DNA from: Bacillota bacterium
Lineage (GTDB): Bacteria > Bacillota > Tb-RUG-66
Reading direction: 5' to 3'
Length of the DNA stretch: 14,666 bases
NCBI GenBank assembly: GCA_016288255.1
Contig: JAEEYS010000190.1
Coordinates: forward strand, 1 to 14,666
The notes beneath the pieces were generated by a model. That model was not told the origin of the DNA. It did no database searches and saw nothing but the letters and a program-made list of their open reading frames with translations. The position numbers and the translations under genes were made by a program. Shown piece after piece: positions 14,269 through 14,666 of this stretch. Each line of letters begins with the position of its first letter. Positions within the stretch are counted from its first letter, which is position 1.

Positions 14269-14666
14269 TTAGCGAAGTCCCAGCGCTTTCTGGGCTCTGA
14301 GCAAAACACTGTTGGCATATTCGTTTGCCTTTTTGGAACCTTCTTTTAAGATATCGATCAGTTCATCGGAATTTCGAATTTCCTGATACCGTTTTTGGAT
14401 GGGTTCCAAGGTTTCTGTCACGCTTTCCGCTACTTTGCGTTTCAAGGTGCCATAGCCTTCGCCGGCAAGTTCTTTTTCCAGATCTTCGATAGGAGTATCG
14501 GTGCAAGCGGAAAGAATGGACAGCAGATTGCTGACACCGGGTTTTTGTTCCACGTCAAATCGGATCTCGCTGTCGCTGTCTGTGACGGATTTATTGCATT
14601 TTTTCAAAATAGTCTTCGGATCATCCAATAAACTGATATAACTGTTTGGATTTTCACTGCTTTTGC
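14269..14666 (-). CDS. trpS: Tryptophanyl-tRNA synthetase, C-terminal part (runs off the window)
   Basis: Charges tRNA-Trp with tryptophan. The last 131 residues are visible. The edge cuts inside the class I KMSKS signature: the first complete codons read KSSENPNSYISLLDDP, which fits KMSKS-SENPN of bacterial TrpS. The following helical segment has the usual landmarks SVTDSDSEI, KPGVSNLL, ELAGEGYG and PIQKRYQEI, then the final anticodon-binding helices ending GLR. The TTG at 14628 is an internal Leu codon, not a start. Length to the stop agrees with a normal C-terminus, so nothing suggests truncation apart from the window edge. Any T-box or trp leader would be right of the window. gap follows in the same direction after 180 bases with its own signals. 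Confidence 0.94.
   Translation of the reverse strand, partial: KSSENPNSYISLLDDPKTILKKCNKSVTDSDSEIRFDVEQKPGVSNLLSILSACTDTPIEDLEKELAGEGYGTLKRKVAESVTETLEPIQKRYQEIRNSDELIDILKEGSKKANEYANSVLLRAQKALGLR

Noticed and set aside
14626..14628. TTG as the start of a 119-residue minus-strand gene
   Set aside because: Upstream codons continue TrpS through the KMSKS region, so the gene simply leaves the window.
1..14666. CRISPR array, tRNA, rRNA or insertion sequence
   Set aside because: No regularly spaced repeats, cloverleaf sequences, rRNA segments or transposase motifs were seen on either strand.

Overview
The window looks like a chromosome segment of a low-to-mid-GC Clostridia-type Firmicute. The signs are the addB-addA pair, strong AAAGGAG-type ribosome sites, GTG and TTG starts, A-rich codon use and hairpin-plus-T terminators. 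Genus cannot be read from it. Most of the window is core metabolism and DNA repair, and base composition does not mark any large foreign island.

Layout. (1) 1-2020: the 3' end of a tightly packed thiamine operon on the + strand: thiE (5' end lost at the window edge), a HAD-family phosphatase, and thiD. Stop and start codons overlap or touch, and a terminator follows. (2) 2131-4740: a two-gene + strand operon with its own extended -10 promoter and a strong terminator. It encodes a divergent RelA/SpoT-synthetase-like protein with a long unrecognised C-terminal half, then a YdjI-like SPFH-domain protein carrying two C-terminal zinc ribbons. This is the least ordinary part of the window. (3) 4741-11963: addB and addA, the two subunits of the helicase-nuclease that processes double-strand breaks, overlapping by 8 bases and closed by a bidirectional terminator. 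The AddA motor and nuclease motifs, the AddB nuclease and the AddB iron-sulfur cysteines are intact, but the AddB N-terminal Walker A is eroded. (4) 11986-12998: two small helix-turn-helix regulators transcribed away from each other, with a consensus promoter (TTGACA, 17 bases, TATAAT) and a 12-bp palindrome between them. The arrangement resembles a phage-type control switch, but no phage genes adjoin it. (5) 13033-14666, minus strand: gap (GAPDH, TTG start) and, upstream of it, the 3' part of trpS, which runs off the right edge inside its KMSKS motif.

How the genes work together. ThiE joins the thiazole and pyrimidine halves of thiamine and ThiD supplies the pyrimidine diphosphate; the HAD enzyme probably removes a phosphate within this pathway or repairs a side product. 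AddA and AddB form one complex. The RelA/SpoT-like and SPFH-zinc-ribbon proteins are co-transcribed and may form one stress-linked unit, but that is inference. gap and trpS share a strand but appear to be separately terminated and promoted.
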